Source of the DNA: Primulina eburnea
Lineage: Eukaryota; Streptophyta; Magnoliopsida; Lamiales; Gesneriaceae
Direction of reading: 5' to 3'
DNA: 64,000 bases
Assembly: GCF_022965805.1 (NCBI RefSeq)
Contig: NC_133109.1
Span: 4,503,869-4,567,868 of the forward strand
In this document: in pieces, positions 21,830 through 33,565 of the stretch
How the letters are laid out: each line of letters opens with the position of its first letter
Position numbering within the stretch: position 1 is the stretch's first letter
Notes under the pieces: generated by a model
What the model was told of the DNA's origin: nothing
Database searches by the model: none
Seen by the model: the letters and a program-made list of their open reading frames with translations, nothing else
Program-made: the position numbers and the translations under genes

Positions 21830-22177
21830 TGTTGGGTGCAATAATTGTCCCCGCTGGAAGAGAAATTGAACCATGATGTTTGAGCTGTTTTACGATTTGA
21901 AATATTTGAATAGCATCATTACTACTAGCTATAGCTTCTTGTAAAGTGGCAAGGGCTCGATCCTACAATTGATATCAGAGCGAACATCACGGGTTTGATT
22001 TCCATTGATTGCAACGAATGCAATTATTGAGAGTAAGATTGTTGGGTGTAATAATTGCTTATACTAGAAGAATGATCGAACCGCAGTGCTTAAGCTGTTG
22101 TGCGATTTAAAAGATTTGAGTTGCACCATTACCACCAGCTATAGCTTTTGGTAAAGCGGCAAATTCTCAGTCCTACA
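21830..22177 (+). mobile_element. 348-bp TRIM with 138-bp LTRs
   Basis: Direct repeats of equal length, 138 bp (21830-21967 and 22040-22177), both start TGTTGGGTG and end CCTACA. They bound a 72-bp internal region. TTGATATCAGAGC begins two bases after the first LTR, one mismatch from the tRNA-Met primer site. Flanks ATATT and ATGTT differ at one of five bases, a decayed target duplication. It is non-coding and inserted in the pararetrovirus remnant. Confidence 0.85.
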
Positions 22178-22528
22178 ATGTTTCTTGAATTAAAGGAAAC
22201 TCGATTTTTTCTAGATAATTTGTCTAAGTAACTTTTCCAAATATTTCAGTTATTTCAATAAACTTAGTTTTAATAAACAATTCTGAGTTATATGTATTAG
22301 ATAGAGCACATCTCTATAGATTATAATTTTTTCTCATGATCTTTTGAACTATATTATGAGATATTGTTGTCTGGTTAAGGAAACAAGACAAGTCTTCATG
22401 TTTTTCTTCTCGAACTCCAAGCCTTCAATCTGATTTTGTTTCATCATATTCTTCCTGAATCAAGATTTCTTATTCTTCATATGTACTCTCGTCTGAAGGA
22501 ATATCTTCAAACTTGTATACTTGAAATA

Positions 22529-22744
22529 TCATATTCTTCTTGACTCTTCCTGCCATTTTCTGGACATTAGGTCGAAATATGATATCTTGTTCCAAATGTC
22601 CAACATTACAATCTTTAAAACTTTCACTTGCTCGGGTTTTAGATCTTCTGAAATTTTTCTTTGTTGGTGTACATCTCGTACTTCGAGATGGGTTTGATGC
22701 TTAGGATAACATTCTACTTTTTGATGGTCCACTTCTTTGTCCAT
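22529..22744 (-). pseudogene. Open remnant within pararetrovirus copy 2
   Basis: 71 codons open on the - strand, charged, with no motif that I can name. Its place upstream of the RT remnant would fit the capsid or protease region of the polyprotein. Confidence 0.25.
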
Positions 22745-23413
22745 ATTTGTAAAATATGGCTTTTTGTCTAGGCCATAATTTTATTGATTTCCAAGAACTG
22801 CTTCCATTTCTAGCATAAGGATGAGATCTAAAGCTCTTCATTTTCTTCCCTTTTGACTTAATTCCAATAATTTTTGGAAGATCATTGTCTTTACAACATA
22901 AGAAATATGTTTATTGATACCCCTTAATCATCTATAATTTTTTTGTAATCATGTCATATGACATCATTATGCCAATTTTTCTTTGAGAAAAGAAGTCATT
23001 CGTATTCTCTAATTAGCATTTCTCTCAAGGGACATGACATTTTGACAAAGAAAAGTTATATTGTTTTAATTTCTTCGGCTCTGAATTCTATGTATATTTA
23101 GTGAATAATATATCATAAACTAAACATATGTCATATAATTCAAAAATATACAGAGCTTGAGCATATTTTTTTTTCTTCTCAGTGTCTTGACTGTAGTATA
23201 CCTTTATAAATTATGTTTAAATAATGTAGTAATTATCTCAGTTATCACACTAAGAGATTCTATGACTAAGACTGAATCTTTGATTTCTGTCGAGGTCATG
23301 TCATAGACGATTTTAACTAATCCTATTAGATTGATTTTTAAAAATTTAATGAAATATCCTATTTATTCAGATCAAGTGTTCATGATGCAATTCTGATAGA
23401 CAAAGTCAGTCAT

Positions 23414-23599
23414 TTATGAGATTTTTCTGTTTTTGAAACCCAATACATCAACATTAAGCATAAACTTATAAGGATGTATTGGTTCTAAAACAGACTTCCC
23501 ATAGGGTATTTGGTGAAAAAGAATTTGATTTCTCCTTGACTTTGTTCTTTTTGTGTGTGCTTCTCCACCAACTTGAAAATCTATTTGGGGTCCTCTCAT
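23414..23599 (-). pseudogene. Open remnant near the 5' end of pararetrovirus copy 2
   Basis: 61 codons open on the - strand. The position would suit the movement-protein part of a caulimovirid polyprotein, but no diagnostic motif is certain. Confidence 0.25.
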
Positions 23600-24361
23600 T
23601 TTATATTATGAGATCTCACACTTTCTCTTGGTGGTTCATGGGAAGATGACCAAGTTACTGAGAAATGGTCATCCCCTATTGTATTCATCTTTAGATTTAC
23701 GATCTTGAGATTCACGAAAAAACTTTGTAAGGTTTTGAAGATCTTATAAACAAATCTTTTCTATAGTTTTCATCAGCTTATTTTTTTTTTCTGAGACCGT
23801 TTTAATCAAATTGATCATTTTTTCTTCGTCAGTTAAAGGTTTTGTCATTACTTTGGTCTCCTCTCTTTTGTGTAATTAGGGTTCAGTACTAAAGGATAGT
23901 AGTAACCTTCTAGTCGAGATCCTTTTATTAGAACTTAGTTGTTATTCTAGAGTTTTGATTCTTGTTTGAATATCCTTTAATTTTCCATGGGTTTCTTCTT
24001 TTTTTCAAGGATTTCCTCAATTTTATGTTGTACATAGTATAGCTGATTTTCATAGTTATGTACCGTTTTTTTGGATCTCTCTAAGATTTTTGGAGAGTTT
24101 GGATGAATCCGGGACTATTTCTAGAAACATATTACTTTGAATCATAAGTTTATCTTAGGATTCTGATATGTTCCTCCTTACTCCTGATTTCTAACTTTGG
24201 TTATAATTTTTTTATAAATATTCCTAAGTGTTAGAATGAGTCAAATAGATAATTGATCTCGAACATATGTTCGGATTCATAATTTTTGAGAAAAATTTCA
24301 TCCTCATACATTTAATTACACGGTACAAATATCAGTATATATTTGAAATAATTTTACCTCG

Positions 24362-24376
24362 ACTATGATATCATTT
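24362..24376 (-). promoter_or_regulatory. Possible tRNA-Met primer site of pararetrovirus copy 2
   Basis: The - strand reads ATGATATCATAGTC, matching TGGTATCAGAGC at about 9 of 12 bases, at the expected upstream end of the viral remnant. Weak, by position and partial match only. Confidence 0.3.
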
Positions 24377-24584
24377 CTGACGCAATAAACAAACAATAAA
24401 TGAAGGGTATTTTTGACATGTTTAGGAAGTTTAAACAAAAGTTTTTAGGATATAAGGAGTAAATAGCAAATTATGTTTGATTTATGTATTTATCTTCAAT
24501 TTACTTCTATTTTTTATTTAGAGTTGAAGTAAGAAAAGAATTTAAATAATTTTTTTGTGGAGGAAAGTGAGAAAATAATAAGTA

Positions 24585-25450
24585 ATAGATGCCTCGGGAT
24601 GTCCCGGGTCATGGATGTGCCCAGGTCAGGGGTATGGATTGTGCCCGGATCAGATCATGGATGATCCGAGATGATTGGTGATGTCTACATAGAAGCCAGG
24701 AACACGGACGACCCGTGAGATCTAGTGGATAGCTCAAATTAAGGTAAATCTATTAGAAGAGTCACCAGAAGCCGAGCAGTTGAAAGACTGGGACGAAGTC
24801 GCTCCGGATTTTTTGATGCCAGGGCTCTCGTGCAATCTCTCGGGAAATTTCTACCAGACCATCTCGATATGAGCACCACACTCAAGTGTACTAGCAGAAT
24901 AAGGTGTGGGCAGCCGTCCCGTCTCTGACACTGACCCAAGAGGTTAACAAAATCAGGTAGGGTGGACGTGACTAGTGTGAGATTTGACATGTCAGAATAT
25001 AAGGTATTATTAGCCGAATAGCTATAATTAGTATGTAGCACGCAAAACAAAGTCATTATTATTTCATTTACTATAAATACCAGGTTCTTTTCTTACATTT
25101 ATTTTCTCTATTCAGACATTGAATACTCACATTTACTGCTCATTTATTGTAAAAAAAAAAAAAAACTCCACACCAATATCATAACCATCACTTGGTTACA
25201 TTGATTTTTTTGCTTGAATCATTTGCTAACTTAAGCATCAGAGTTGCCACGCCTAGCACCTCTCTTGCACTCATTCACGCGGTTATCTTCTTGAGTGTAG
25301 GACATCTTATTCTTCCGAGAAAGAAGTTTCTGGCTCGGATACATCTTGCTCTTATTTCTTTCATTATATTGATAGCAGATTCGGTGGAGTACCCGACCCG
25401 GCTCCTTCGTTTTACTCGGATCATATCAATAATATATCCACTTTTACCTC
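24585..25450 (+). repeat. LTR-like segment, unclassified
   Basis: A GC-richer block begins near 24,590. It holds a TATA-type ACTATAAATACCAGG at about 25,070 and continues with pyrimidine-rich sequence to about 25,440. This resembles the promoter and R region of a plant LTR. I find no partner copy, no certain ends and no target duplication. The 134-codon hydrophobic ORF at 25192-25596 is read as chance. Confidence 0.3.
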
Positions 25451-25599
25451 CCATAAAAATATTTTGGTTGTGGAGGAGAAGCTTTTATCTCCTTTTACTT
25501 TCTTTTCTATTATTTAACAAACTCCAAAACAACAATGTTTTCAATTTTTCCTTCCAAATATTTTCTTTTCTCTCCTTTTGGATTGTCCAAACGTAGCCT

Positions 25600-26660
25600 G
25601 ATTGTTTGAGAGAATTTAGCTGAAGGAAAAGACAGGAAATGTGCTACAGATTTTTAGGCTTAGTTTGGGAGTCGATTTTTGGAAAGGGAAGTATGAAAAT
25701 GAAATGAAATTTAAAAACTTGATTCTTTGAGAGAATTTTATGGAAGGAAAATAAAAGAAAATGTTCTATAAATTTGGATTAAAATCTAATTTCATCCCAT
25801 TAAAAATTAATCAAATACATATATAATAAAACAAGCTCATATAATTTTTTTTACCTAATTTAAAATTATTGAATCAATAGGGACGAAGCTAAAATTTCCA
25901 CATATTGGGAGAAACGGTGAAGCTAAAATTGAACGAAATACTTATCAGAATATATTTATTATCGTGCTTCCAAGGGAAATTTGGTCACTTCAAGATATCT
26001 TTCTAATAAAAAAACACATCTATTTGCGGTCAAAATATAATTAATCCTTTCATATTTTATTTTATTTTTATTTTTGTTCTACTCTTTTTTAAATATAATT
26101 TTTTTTCTAGTTTTTATTACAAGCCAAATAAAATTCGTAAAAAATCGTCTAACAAAAGACATGCTATCTGTCTTAATAGTGTAAAAATATAATTTAATCT
26201 TACTTTATTTAAAATAAAATTATAATTGCAAAATAAGACCATATAACATACGAATCGAAAAAAGTTTTTTCCCTATTTTTTTTATTGTTTTTATTTGTGT
26301 TCTTTGTGTAGGTGACAAAAGTACTTAGCTTCCATCATAATATGTTGTTTGTATCTCTCTCTTTTCCCCCTTTATGCTTAGGTGTTGTGACTTTGTTTTC
26401 TTGCACTCTTATGGTTCATGTATTTTTATTTGATTCGTTTTTAAGTAAATTCTTTGGCGTTGTTTTATAAAACCTTTTCAAAATTTTTAAAGATAACATC
26501 GAATCTCCACAATTTTATCAAGCTTAAAGACTCGTTACATTTATCTCCTTGTATGATATCATTTTTTATGATGCTAGAATCCACACTGGATGAACTTTCA
26601 AATTAAGATAGTAGCCCTCAAACCACACTATCCAATTAATAATCTATCATTTTTCTTACC
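25600..26660. other. AT-rich intergenic DNA
   Basis: Includes two similar short stretches (about 25,600 and 25,720, both with TTTGAGAGAATTT) and otherwise plain AT-rich sequence. No gene seen. Confidence 0.3.
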
Positions 26661-26846
26661 TGTCACGCCCCGGGTACGAGCCCGGGCCCTGGCCTGTGTG
26701 GCTGCACCAATAGGCCCTTATAGCAACTTTTGTATTCTTCATCGCTTTACGAAAATTATTAACTCAAGTTATAGAAGTTCATTGTAGCTCATTGTAAACT
26801 CATTTTATTTTTTTAATTTTTACCATGTGGGACAAGAGGTATCACA
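26661..26846 (-). repeat. TRIM-type LTR, left copy
   Basis: On the - strand it starts TGTGATACCTCTTGTCCCAC and ends GGGGCGTGACA. The inverted relative is at 29918-30100. Confidence 0.7.
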
Positions 26847-27051
26847 ATTACCCCTCCTTCAGAACGCAACGTCCTTGTCGTGTCCTGACCCCTCGATCAA
26901 CCAGCGCCGAGAATCTAGAGATGGTTCCTACATGTTCAAGAGGTGGCCCCCATCATATAGTATTTTGTCTAGCATGTTCAAGAGATGGATCTCATACACG
27001 TAGCACTATGCCCCGCATAGAACTTTTTTCCCGTTGATCCTTTCCAGTGAT

Positions 27052-27065
27052 TGGCTCTGATACCA
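27052..27065 (-). promoter_or_regulatory. tRNA-Met primer site next to the left TRIM
   Basis: The + strand GGCTCTGATACCA is the complement of TGGTATCAGAGCC. A TRIM should have its 5' LTR directly to the right of this site, but the following sequence does not match the LTR at 26661, so the 5' LTR is missing or replaced. Confidence 0.7.
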
Positions 27066-27111
27066 TTTGTCACTATTTATAGGCAACAATGTGACTTTAT
27101 GCCTTCCCCCT

Positions 27112-27254
27112 CCATGCCAAAGGTTGCATAGTTTATCACATGTAATTTATTCTCCTTCATACCAAAGGTTGCATAGTTTATTGCATGTTATTTATTATCA
27201 TCCATGCCAAAGGTTACATGATTTACTACATGTAATTTATTATCCTCCATAAAA
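27112..27254. repeat. Three-copy ~45-bp minisatellite
   Basis: Three imperfect tandem units, each with CCAAAGGTTGCATAGTTTAT-like sequence followed by CATGTAATTTATT. It lies at the 3' end of the gypsy fragment. Confidence 0.75.
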
Positions 27255-27339
27255 TAATTCATCTTCAATGCAAAACTAAAATCAACTTGCACTTTATCTC
27301 TTTGTATAGTAAAATTTGGGTTTTCACATCCCTTCCTTT

Positions 27340-29755
27340 TTATTGGAAGTTTCGTCCTCGAAAATTGAGTTGTTCTTCTAAATCAAAAAGATAAGGATAT
27401 GTTTCTCTCATCTTTGCTTCCAACTCCCAAGTAGTTTCCCTTTCTGTGTGATTTAACCAATGTACTTTGACATAAGGAGTACTCATTTGTCTCAATACTT
27501 GGTCTTTGGTATCCACAATTTTAATGAGAACTTCTTCATATCTTAATTCTTCGTTCAAGTTCCCTTCGATTAATAGCAATCCTTCTTCAAGAACATGGCT
27601 TGGATCAGAGACATATTTTCTTAGTTGTGAAACATGGAAGACATCATGAATCCTCGTCATATTGGGTGGTAAGGTTAGCCTGTATGCTGGTGTTCCCATT
27701 TTCTCTAGGATTTCAAATGGTCCCACATATCTAGAATTTAATTTTCAAGCCTTACTAAATCGAACTACTCTTTTCATTAGGAAAAATTTCACGTAAGCTT
27801 TTTCATCTATTTCAAATTCCAATGGGCTTCTTTTCAAATCAACCCAGCTCTTTCGTCTATAATGTGTCGTCTTAAGTTGTTCTTTGATCACAACTACTTT
27901 GTTCACCGTATCTTGGATAAGTTCGGGTGACATGGTGGTTCTTTCCCCGACTTCATTCCAATAGAGTGGTGACCGATATTTCCTCTCATACAGAGCTTCG
28001 TATGGAGCCATACCATGCTGCTATGGTAACTATTATTGTACGCGAATTCAATTAATGAAAGATAATTACCACTGAAGTCTAGAGCACAAGCTCTCAACAT
28101 ATCTTCCAATGTTTGAATTGTTATCTCTGTTTGGCCATCAGTTTGAGGATGATAAGCCGTACTTAGGATGACTTTTGATCCACACCTTCTTGAATGATCT
28201 TCTAAAATCGGGAAACAAATCTCAGATCTATATCAGATAAGATACTGACTGGAACTCCATGTAGGCGCACAATGTTGTCCATGTACAAGATGGTTAACTT
28301 GTCTAGATTATAATTCATGCGAACGAGTAAAAATGCGCAGATTTTGTAAGTCTATCTACAATCACTCATATGTCATCGTGACTTTGTCTAAACTTTGGTA
28401 AACCTACACAAAATCCATGGAAATTTGTTCTCATTTTCACTCAGGAATCTCCAGAGGTCGTATAATCCTTCCGGGTCTTTGATGTTCAGCTTTGACTTGC
28501 TGACATACTTAACATCTCGAGACGAATTCTGCTAGATCTTTTTTCATTCCACTCCACCAATAGTTTTTCATAATATCCCGGTACATCTTGGTACTGCCAA
28601 GATGAATAGAAAATTTGGATTTTTGTGCTTCTGACATCACTTCTTCTCGAAGATTGGAAACTTTTGGTACACACAATCTTCTTTTCATCCAAAGGATTCC
28701 CTTGTCATCAATTTGAAGATCTTGTGATTTCTCTTCTTGGAATTGTTCTTTAAGTTTTGTCGAATTGAAATTTTGATCTTGGCTCAACTTAACAGTTTCT
28801 AGCAGGCTTGGTTGAGCTGAGAGTAAATACCTTACTTGTATTCTTTCTACTCGAAGCATCAACTACTCTATTTGCCTACCTGGATAGTAGCTTATTGTCA
28901 AGTCATAGTCTTTTAGGAGTTTATTCCACCATATTTGTCTCATATTTAATTCTTTCAGGGTGAATGAATACTTGAAACTTTGATAGTCGGTAAATATCTC
29001 ACATTTGGCTCCATAGAGATAATTTCACCAAATCTTTAGAGCAAATACTATCGCAGCTAACTCAAGATCATGCGTAGGATAGTTCTACTCGTACAGTTTT
29101 AATTGACTTAAAGCATGAGCAATTACCCGACCGTCTTGTATGAGCACACATCCTAAACCTCTTATTGATGAATCACTTTAGATGGTGAAATCTTTATCCT
29201 CTGACGGTATCACCAATATTGAAGTGGATGCAAGTTTCTCCTTTAGGATTGCAAAACTCTTCTTACACTCTTCATTCCAAATAAATTTAAAATTATTTAT
29301 GAGCTTAGTGAGTAGCATGGCTATAGAAGAAAATCTCTCTACAAATTTTCTATAGTAACCAGTTAGCCCTAAGAAACATCAAATTTCTGTTATAGTCTTT
29401 GGTTGAGGCCAATTTGAAATTGCTTCAACTTTATTGGGATCAACTTATACTCATTCAGCTGAAATGATATGACCCAAGAATATCACATTGTCTAGCCAAA
29501 ATCCACTTTTCTTAATTTAGAGGATATCTTCAATAAATACCACCACAAATATATCAAAGAATGCCTTCAACACTCTATTCATGAGATCATGAATGTCGCT
29601 GGAATGTTTTTAAACCCAAATGGCATGATGTTAAACTCATAGTCTTCGTATCTTGTTCGGAATACAGTTTTCGGTACATATTCTGTCTTGACTTTCAATT
29701 TGTGGTAGCCAGACCTCAAATCTACCTCAAATCAAGCTTAGAAAATATGTCGATA
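27340..29755 (-). pseudogene. Ty3/gypsy chromovirus pol fragment (RT to chromodomain)
   Basis: On the - strand the order is RT (end part, about 29.7-29.3 kb), RNase H (IFTDYQSFKY near 29.0 kb), zinc-binding H2C2 (28509-28862, with MYRDIMKNYWWSGMKKD), integrase (about 28.4-27.75 kb; NSYHSSM and RKYRSPLYW) and a chromodomain-type C terminus (27340-27726, with [16 protein letters not shown] and [15 protein letters not shown]). This order is that of plant chromoviruses. The 5' part (gag, protease, most of RT) is absent, and stops and frameshifts break the frame at several points. Not functional. Confidence 0.85.
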
Positions 29756-29917
29756 CCGGGAAATAAGTGATATGCGAGGCAAAGTGCTACGTGCATGAGA
29801 GCCATCTTTTGAGAAGCTGCGGGGAAAAGTGCTACATGACGAGAGCCACCTCTAGATTCTCGACGCTGGTGGATGGAGGGGTCAGGCCAAGACGTCGCGT
29901 TCTAGAGGAGGGGTGAT

Positions 29918-30100
29918 TGTGATACCTCTTGTCCCACATGATAAAAATTAAAGATTTAAAATGAGTTTATAATGGGCTACAATAGACTTCTATAAGAACT
30001 TGAGTTAATCATTTTCGTAAAGTAATGAGGAATAAAAAATAGTTGTTATAGGGACACGTTGTTCAGTCACGCAGACACATGCTCAGGCTCGGGCGTGACA
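29918..30100 (+). repeat. TRIM-type LTR, right copy (inverted)
   Basis: Starts TGTGATACCTCTTGTCCCAC and ends GGGCGTGACA, an inverted relative of 26661-26846. The adjoining 29,765-29,917 matches, inverted, the internal part of the left TRIM. Confidence 0.7.
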
Positions 30101-30109
30101 TTACTCATG

Positions 30110-31690
30110 CAAAAATTATATTGATTCAATGTAAATTGTGTAACCAAGACGTAGTAATATTTAAAATTTTTGAAAGCTTGCAATTGATAAATTGAATATT
30201 TGAACATGTTGATCTATATTCTATAAGCAATCTTGAATGTCTATACCGTTTAAAATTCTTGAAAGCTTGCACTTGACAATGGGATAATTATGTCAATGAC
30301 ACAAGATTTGATATGGAAAAGGCCGGAATAATTATGAAAACTTGGTCTGTTATACTTAACTTTCAGTTTGTTGAAAAGTAAGACAGGAAAAAAATCAGAT
30401 TGCATTCGAATAGATGAATTTGAAGCTAGAAATTTCAAATTTATAATAACAAATTATTTGATTTATTTGGACAAATCCACTTGTTAATAGATTTCAAATA
30501 TCAAATAATTATTTTTTGAATCATTATGGTGGATATCAAATTCATCCCATCATGAAATCATTTCAAATTCTCCAAAACAACTTTCTTAAATCTAAATCTT
30601 TTAATCTAAACACGATTTTAAGAGAGAGCGATTAAAAAACACAAGAGAAGAAAAAAACAAAAAGAAATATGAGAATGCAAATGATTCACATGGACCAACA
30701 AAACCACATCAATCTCATAGAAGGCAGTGTAAGATAAACAAGAAGATACTATTTATCTACAATTTTCTTGTAACATAAAAAATAATACTTTTTCATAAAT
30801 GACCCAAATAAGATATCTGTTTCACAAAATACGACCCGTAAAACTGTCTCACACAAGTTTTTGCCTTCCTCTCAATTATCCTGAAATACAAAATATTTGG
30901 AGCTCTTTTCAGCCATCGGTGGCATTTGATTTTCTTCACAATGAATTTATATTAATTAAAATCATAATTAAATTCACCATTTAATTCATTCATATTTTTT
31001 CTACCTTTTTTGACTCTTTCTTTTACCTGAATTTCCCATTTGTGGGTACAGTCGTTCATCCCGTATATTTGCCCTTTTATTCACATTTTTATAAATAGTA
31101 CTAGCATAGATTAAAGATATAGATAAATATAGTATCGATAGTGGCACGTTATTTGATTAGCCGCCATGCACACATGCATTGCATATTCATAATAGAAAAT
31201 ATAATGGTAAAAATTTAAAAAAAAAATCACATAGAAAAGTTAATATTCAAATTCAGCTTTCCATGAAACTTTGAAAACAAAAGGATATTTATTAATAAAA
31301 AAAACTTTATACAATGATGATCTATTATTGTAACAAATGAAAATACAAATTACTTTTAAAATAATCCATTGAACCTTTTGTAGTTTATTAAAATTTCTAA
31401 ATATGGCTACAAGGTTTTGACACAATACTAATAAAAATTTGATCAAGAAGATTTTATTTTTGAATGAAGAAGGGAAAGACCATAAGTGTTATATATAGGA
31501 TTCAATGCAAACGATGCATAATTTTAATATTAAAATTAATGTTTATGTATATAATAAGCACAACTTCAAGCAACATGTCCGTTTTATCGAGTAATAATAC
31601 AGATGATCGTTGAAAGAAAATCTGACCATCAGATCTTTTTAAAATGTATATATGAAGAATTTTCTAAAAGAAGGGACCCCGATCATTTTT
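30110..31690. other. AT-rich intergenic DNA with one MITE fragment
   Basis: No gene. Holds a truncated GAGAC-family copy (30771-30865) and otherwise AT-rich sequence. Confidence 0.35.
30771..30865 (-). mobile_element. GAGAC-family MITE, truncated
   Basis: Only one half is present (from ATAAAAAATAATAC to CACACAAGTTTTTGCC). The other half is lost. Confidence 0.7.
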
Positions 31691-31693
31691 TTA

Positions 31694-31854
31694 GGCAAAA
31701 CTTGTGTGAGACGGTCTCACGGGTCATACTTTGTGAGACAAATCTCTTATTTTGGTCATCCATGAAAAAATATTACTTTTTATCGTGAATATCGGTAGGG
31801 TTGAAATATCTCACATATAAAAATTCATGAGACCGTGTCACAAAAGACTTATTC
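31694..31854 (+). mobile_element. GAGAC-family MITE, short 161-bp form
   Basis: Starts GGCAAAACTTGTG and ends GACTTATTC. The central duplicated ATTACTTTTTAT is collapsed to one copy, shortening it by about 21 bp. The outer copy at 38.9-39.3 kb has the same collapse. Flanks ATTTTTTTA and TTTTTTTTA agree at 8 of 9. Confidence 0.8.
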
Positions 31855-32279
31855 TTTTTTTTATATATACAGAAACTGAACTATTTTCAAACCTGATTTT
31901 TCAAGATCTTCTAACACGCTTAATCTTTCAATATCGAGCTAATCACTTGGCATACTCTAGCACATATTCTCTAATTTATTTTAATTTGGTATGTCAAAAA
32001 TTTAAAAATTAAACCATGATAAATCCTTATCGGATCAATTTTTAACCGCGGGAAAATACAATATTAATATTAATTGGGAATCTCGGATAGCACGATTTTA
32101 ATGACCAAATTTTAATATATTGGTTTAATAGTGTCGAAAATAATCAGACGTAATTTTGAAATTGAACTATTAATTGAAGAGCAAAATCTGCGAAAAGTCT
32201 CCCAAGTCTATTTCTGTTATATGCGTCGACTCGATCTATACCTATCATGAAAAATAATATTTTTTGTATAATTAGATAT

Positions 32280-33236
32280 TGTTGTTTGGGATGGTGTCCT
32301 TCTCGAAATTCTGGAACAACAACTAGTCTTTCAGTCGAGGCAAAGATAAATCTTTTATCCGTAAGACGATATTGCTCGTATACAAGTGTTTCACGTTAAC
32401 GGCAATCGTCTATAAAATATAACGACTTCTATCAAGAGTAGCAGCACAACAAACTCTTGATTTCAACGAACAAAACTATGCAACAACTTTCAAGTATGGA
32501 AGAGAGTAAAAATGCAACAATATGAGATCAGAAAATTCGAACTCCAACAATGATGTAGTAGAGGATTATTTATAAATGATCACCGGATGCGTAGAAGAAA
32601 CGCGTCTATCCGGACCGGATGCGTAGAAGAGTCACAACTTTAGTCAAGGAACACATTGATTGGTGCAAAATCAGTCAAGAACCGAAAGTTTGAATGCCAA
32701 AGGGCACGCATGATTTCTGAAACAACGCAGCGCGCGCACCCGCGCAACAACACGTGCGGCCGCGCGCAACATTCTGTTCGCGCTCAGCAAGGAGCCAGCA
32801 CAATGCGCGCATCCGCGCGACCACGCGCAGCTTTCTGTCCTCCAAGCACATCAATGTGCGCGCACCCGCGCAAGAAGCTGTGCGGCCGCGCGCATTGCTC
32901 TGTTCGTTGGCCACCGAACCAGAAGCAAGCGCGCCTCCGCCTGTCCGTATGCGCACAAGTACTACCAATAAAATCTAATTTCCAAATAAATTTGGTCCAA
33001 AAAAATTAATATTGGTCAAAGACCGCACCGCACCAGCCGGGCGCGTGTGTTTAATTTACCGAGATCTAGCCTACTAGCGTCTTCCCCGTCTAAAAACTTC
33101 TAGTATCCCTTGGGGCCCAAACTCATTGCTCAAATTAGGAGCTTATGAGGGAGACTCAGCTATGCTAATTTTCCAATGTGGGACAACTCTCACTTCCTTC
33201 ACCACTCTTCTCTTTTATTATTTAATTTATCCAACA
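32280..33236 (-). mobile_element. Solo LTR with GC-rich repeats
   Basis: 957 bp with TGTTG...CAACA ends (on the - strand it starts TGTTGGATAAATT), flanked by perfect 5-bp duplications GATAT. No internal region or second LTR, so it is a solo LTR left by recombination. The part at about 32,730-32,920 is strongly GC-rich, with three imperfect repeats around CGCGCGCACCCGCGCAA and GCGGCCGCGCGC. Open frames on both strands there follow from base composition. Near the right end TCCCACATTGG-type sequence is typical of plant LTRs. The superfamily is not determined. Confidence 0.8.
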
Positions 33237-33565
33237 GATATAATCATATATCGGTCTCATATTTTTTATGAATTAAATAAAATCATATATCGGTCTCACA
33301 AAATTAATATATATGATTATCTAACAACTGTTTTTTTTATTAATTTAGTTATATAAAAACCTATACAAAGACTCGTGCGTAACAATAAATAGGTTGACGA
33401 ATCGGGTCAATGATGCTGACCCGCAAATATTCCTCCCCCGGAATATAACGGTCACCTTTTCAAAACACAAGACCCGACTTGCCAACTTCCATAAAGAGAA
33501 CACTCCGCTGCTTTTTCTTCTTCGGCACGACACTGCCGATCTTCTCTTTCGAGAAATTCAAGAAA

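Larger units (their letters stand above)
16990..24390 (-). mobile_element. Endogenous pararetrovirus copy 2, decayed, with two TRIM insertions
   Basis: Going down the - strand, a possible tRNA-Met primer site lies near 24,370. It is followed by short frame remnants at about 23.5 kb and 22.6 kb, an RT/RNase H remnant at about 20.7-19.4 kb (motifs YCSGLFSD and HENILADF are readable), and a remnant of the downstream ORF at 19.1-17.2 kb that matches copy 1. Stops and frameshifts are frequent. Two LTR elements interrupt it (17864-18731 and 21830-22177). Without them the length is about 6.2 kb, near that of a caulimovirid genome. It is inactive as a gene set; outer limits are approximate. Confidence 0.65.
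26661..30100. mobile_element. Composite: inverted TRIM LTRs around a gypsy pol fragment
   Basis: The left end is an LTR-like sequence of 186 bp (26661-26846) read on the - strand. The right end is its inverted relative of 183 bp (29918-30100) on the + strand. Next to each, further inverted sequence (about 26,850-27,065 and 29,765-29,917) continues the match. Both outer ends are TGTCACGCCC / GGGCGTGACA, and the outer flanks TTACC and TTACT differ at one of five bases. Between them is a broken Ty3/gypsy pol on the - strand. The whole may have inserted as one unit or be built from several insertions. Confidence 0.55.

Noticed and set aside
25192..25596. 134-codon hydrophobic frame
   Set aside because: Looks membrane-like only because of T-rich sequence; it lies in an LTR-like segment and has no family likeness.
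32656..33009. Overlapping 97-117 codon frames on both strands rich in Arg, Ala and Cys
   Set aside because: They lie in the GC-rich core of the solo LTR and arise from base composition; no domain, and both strands are equally open.
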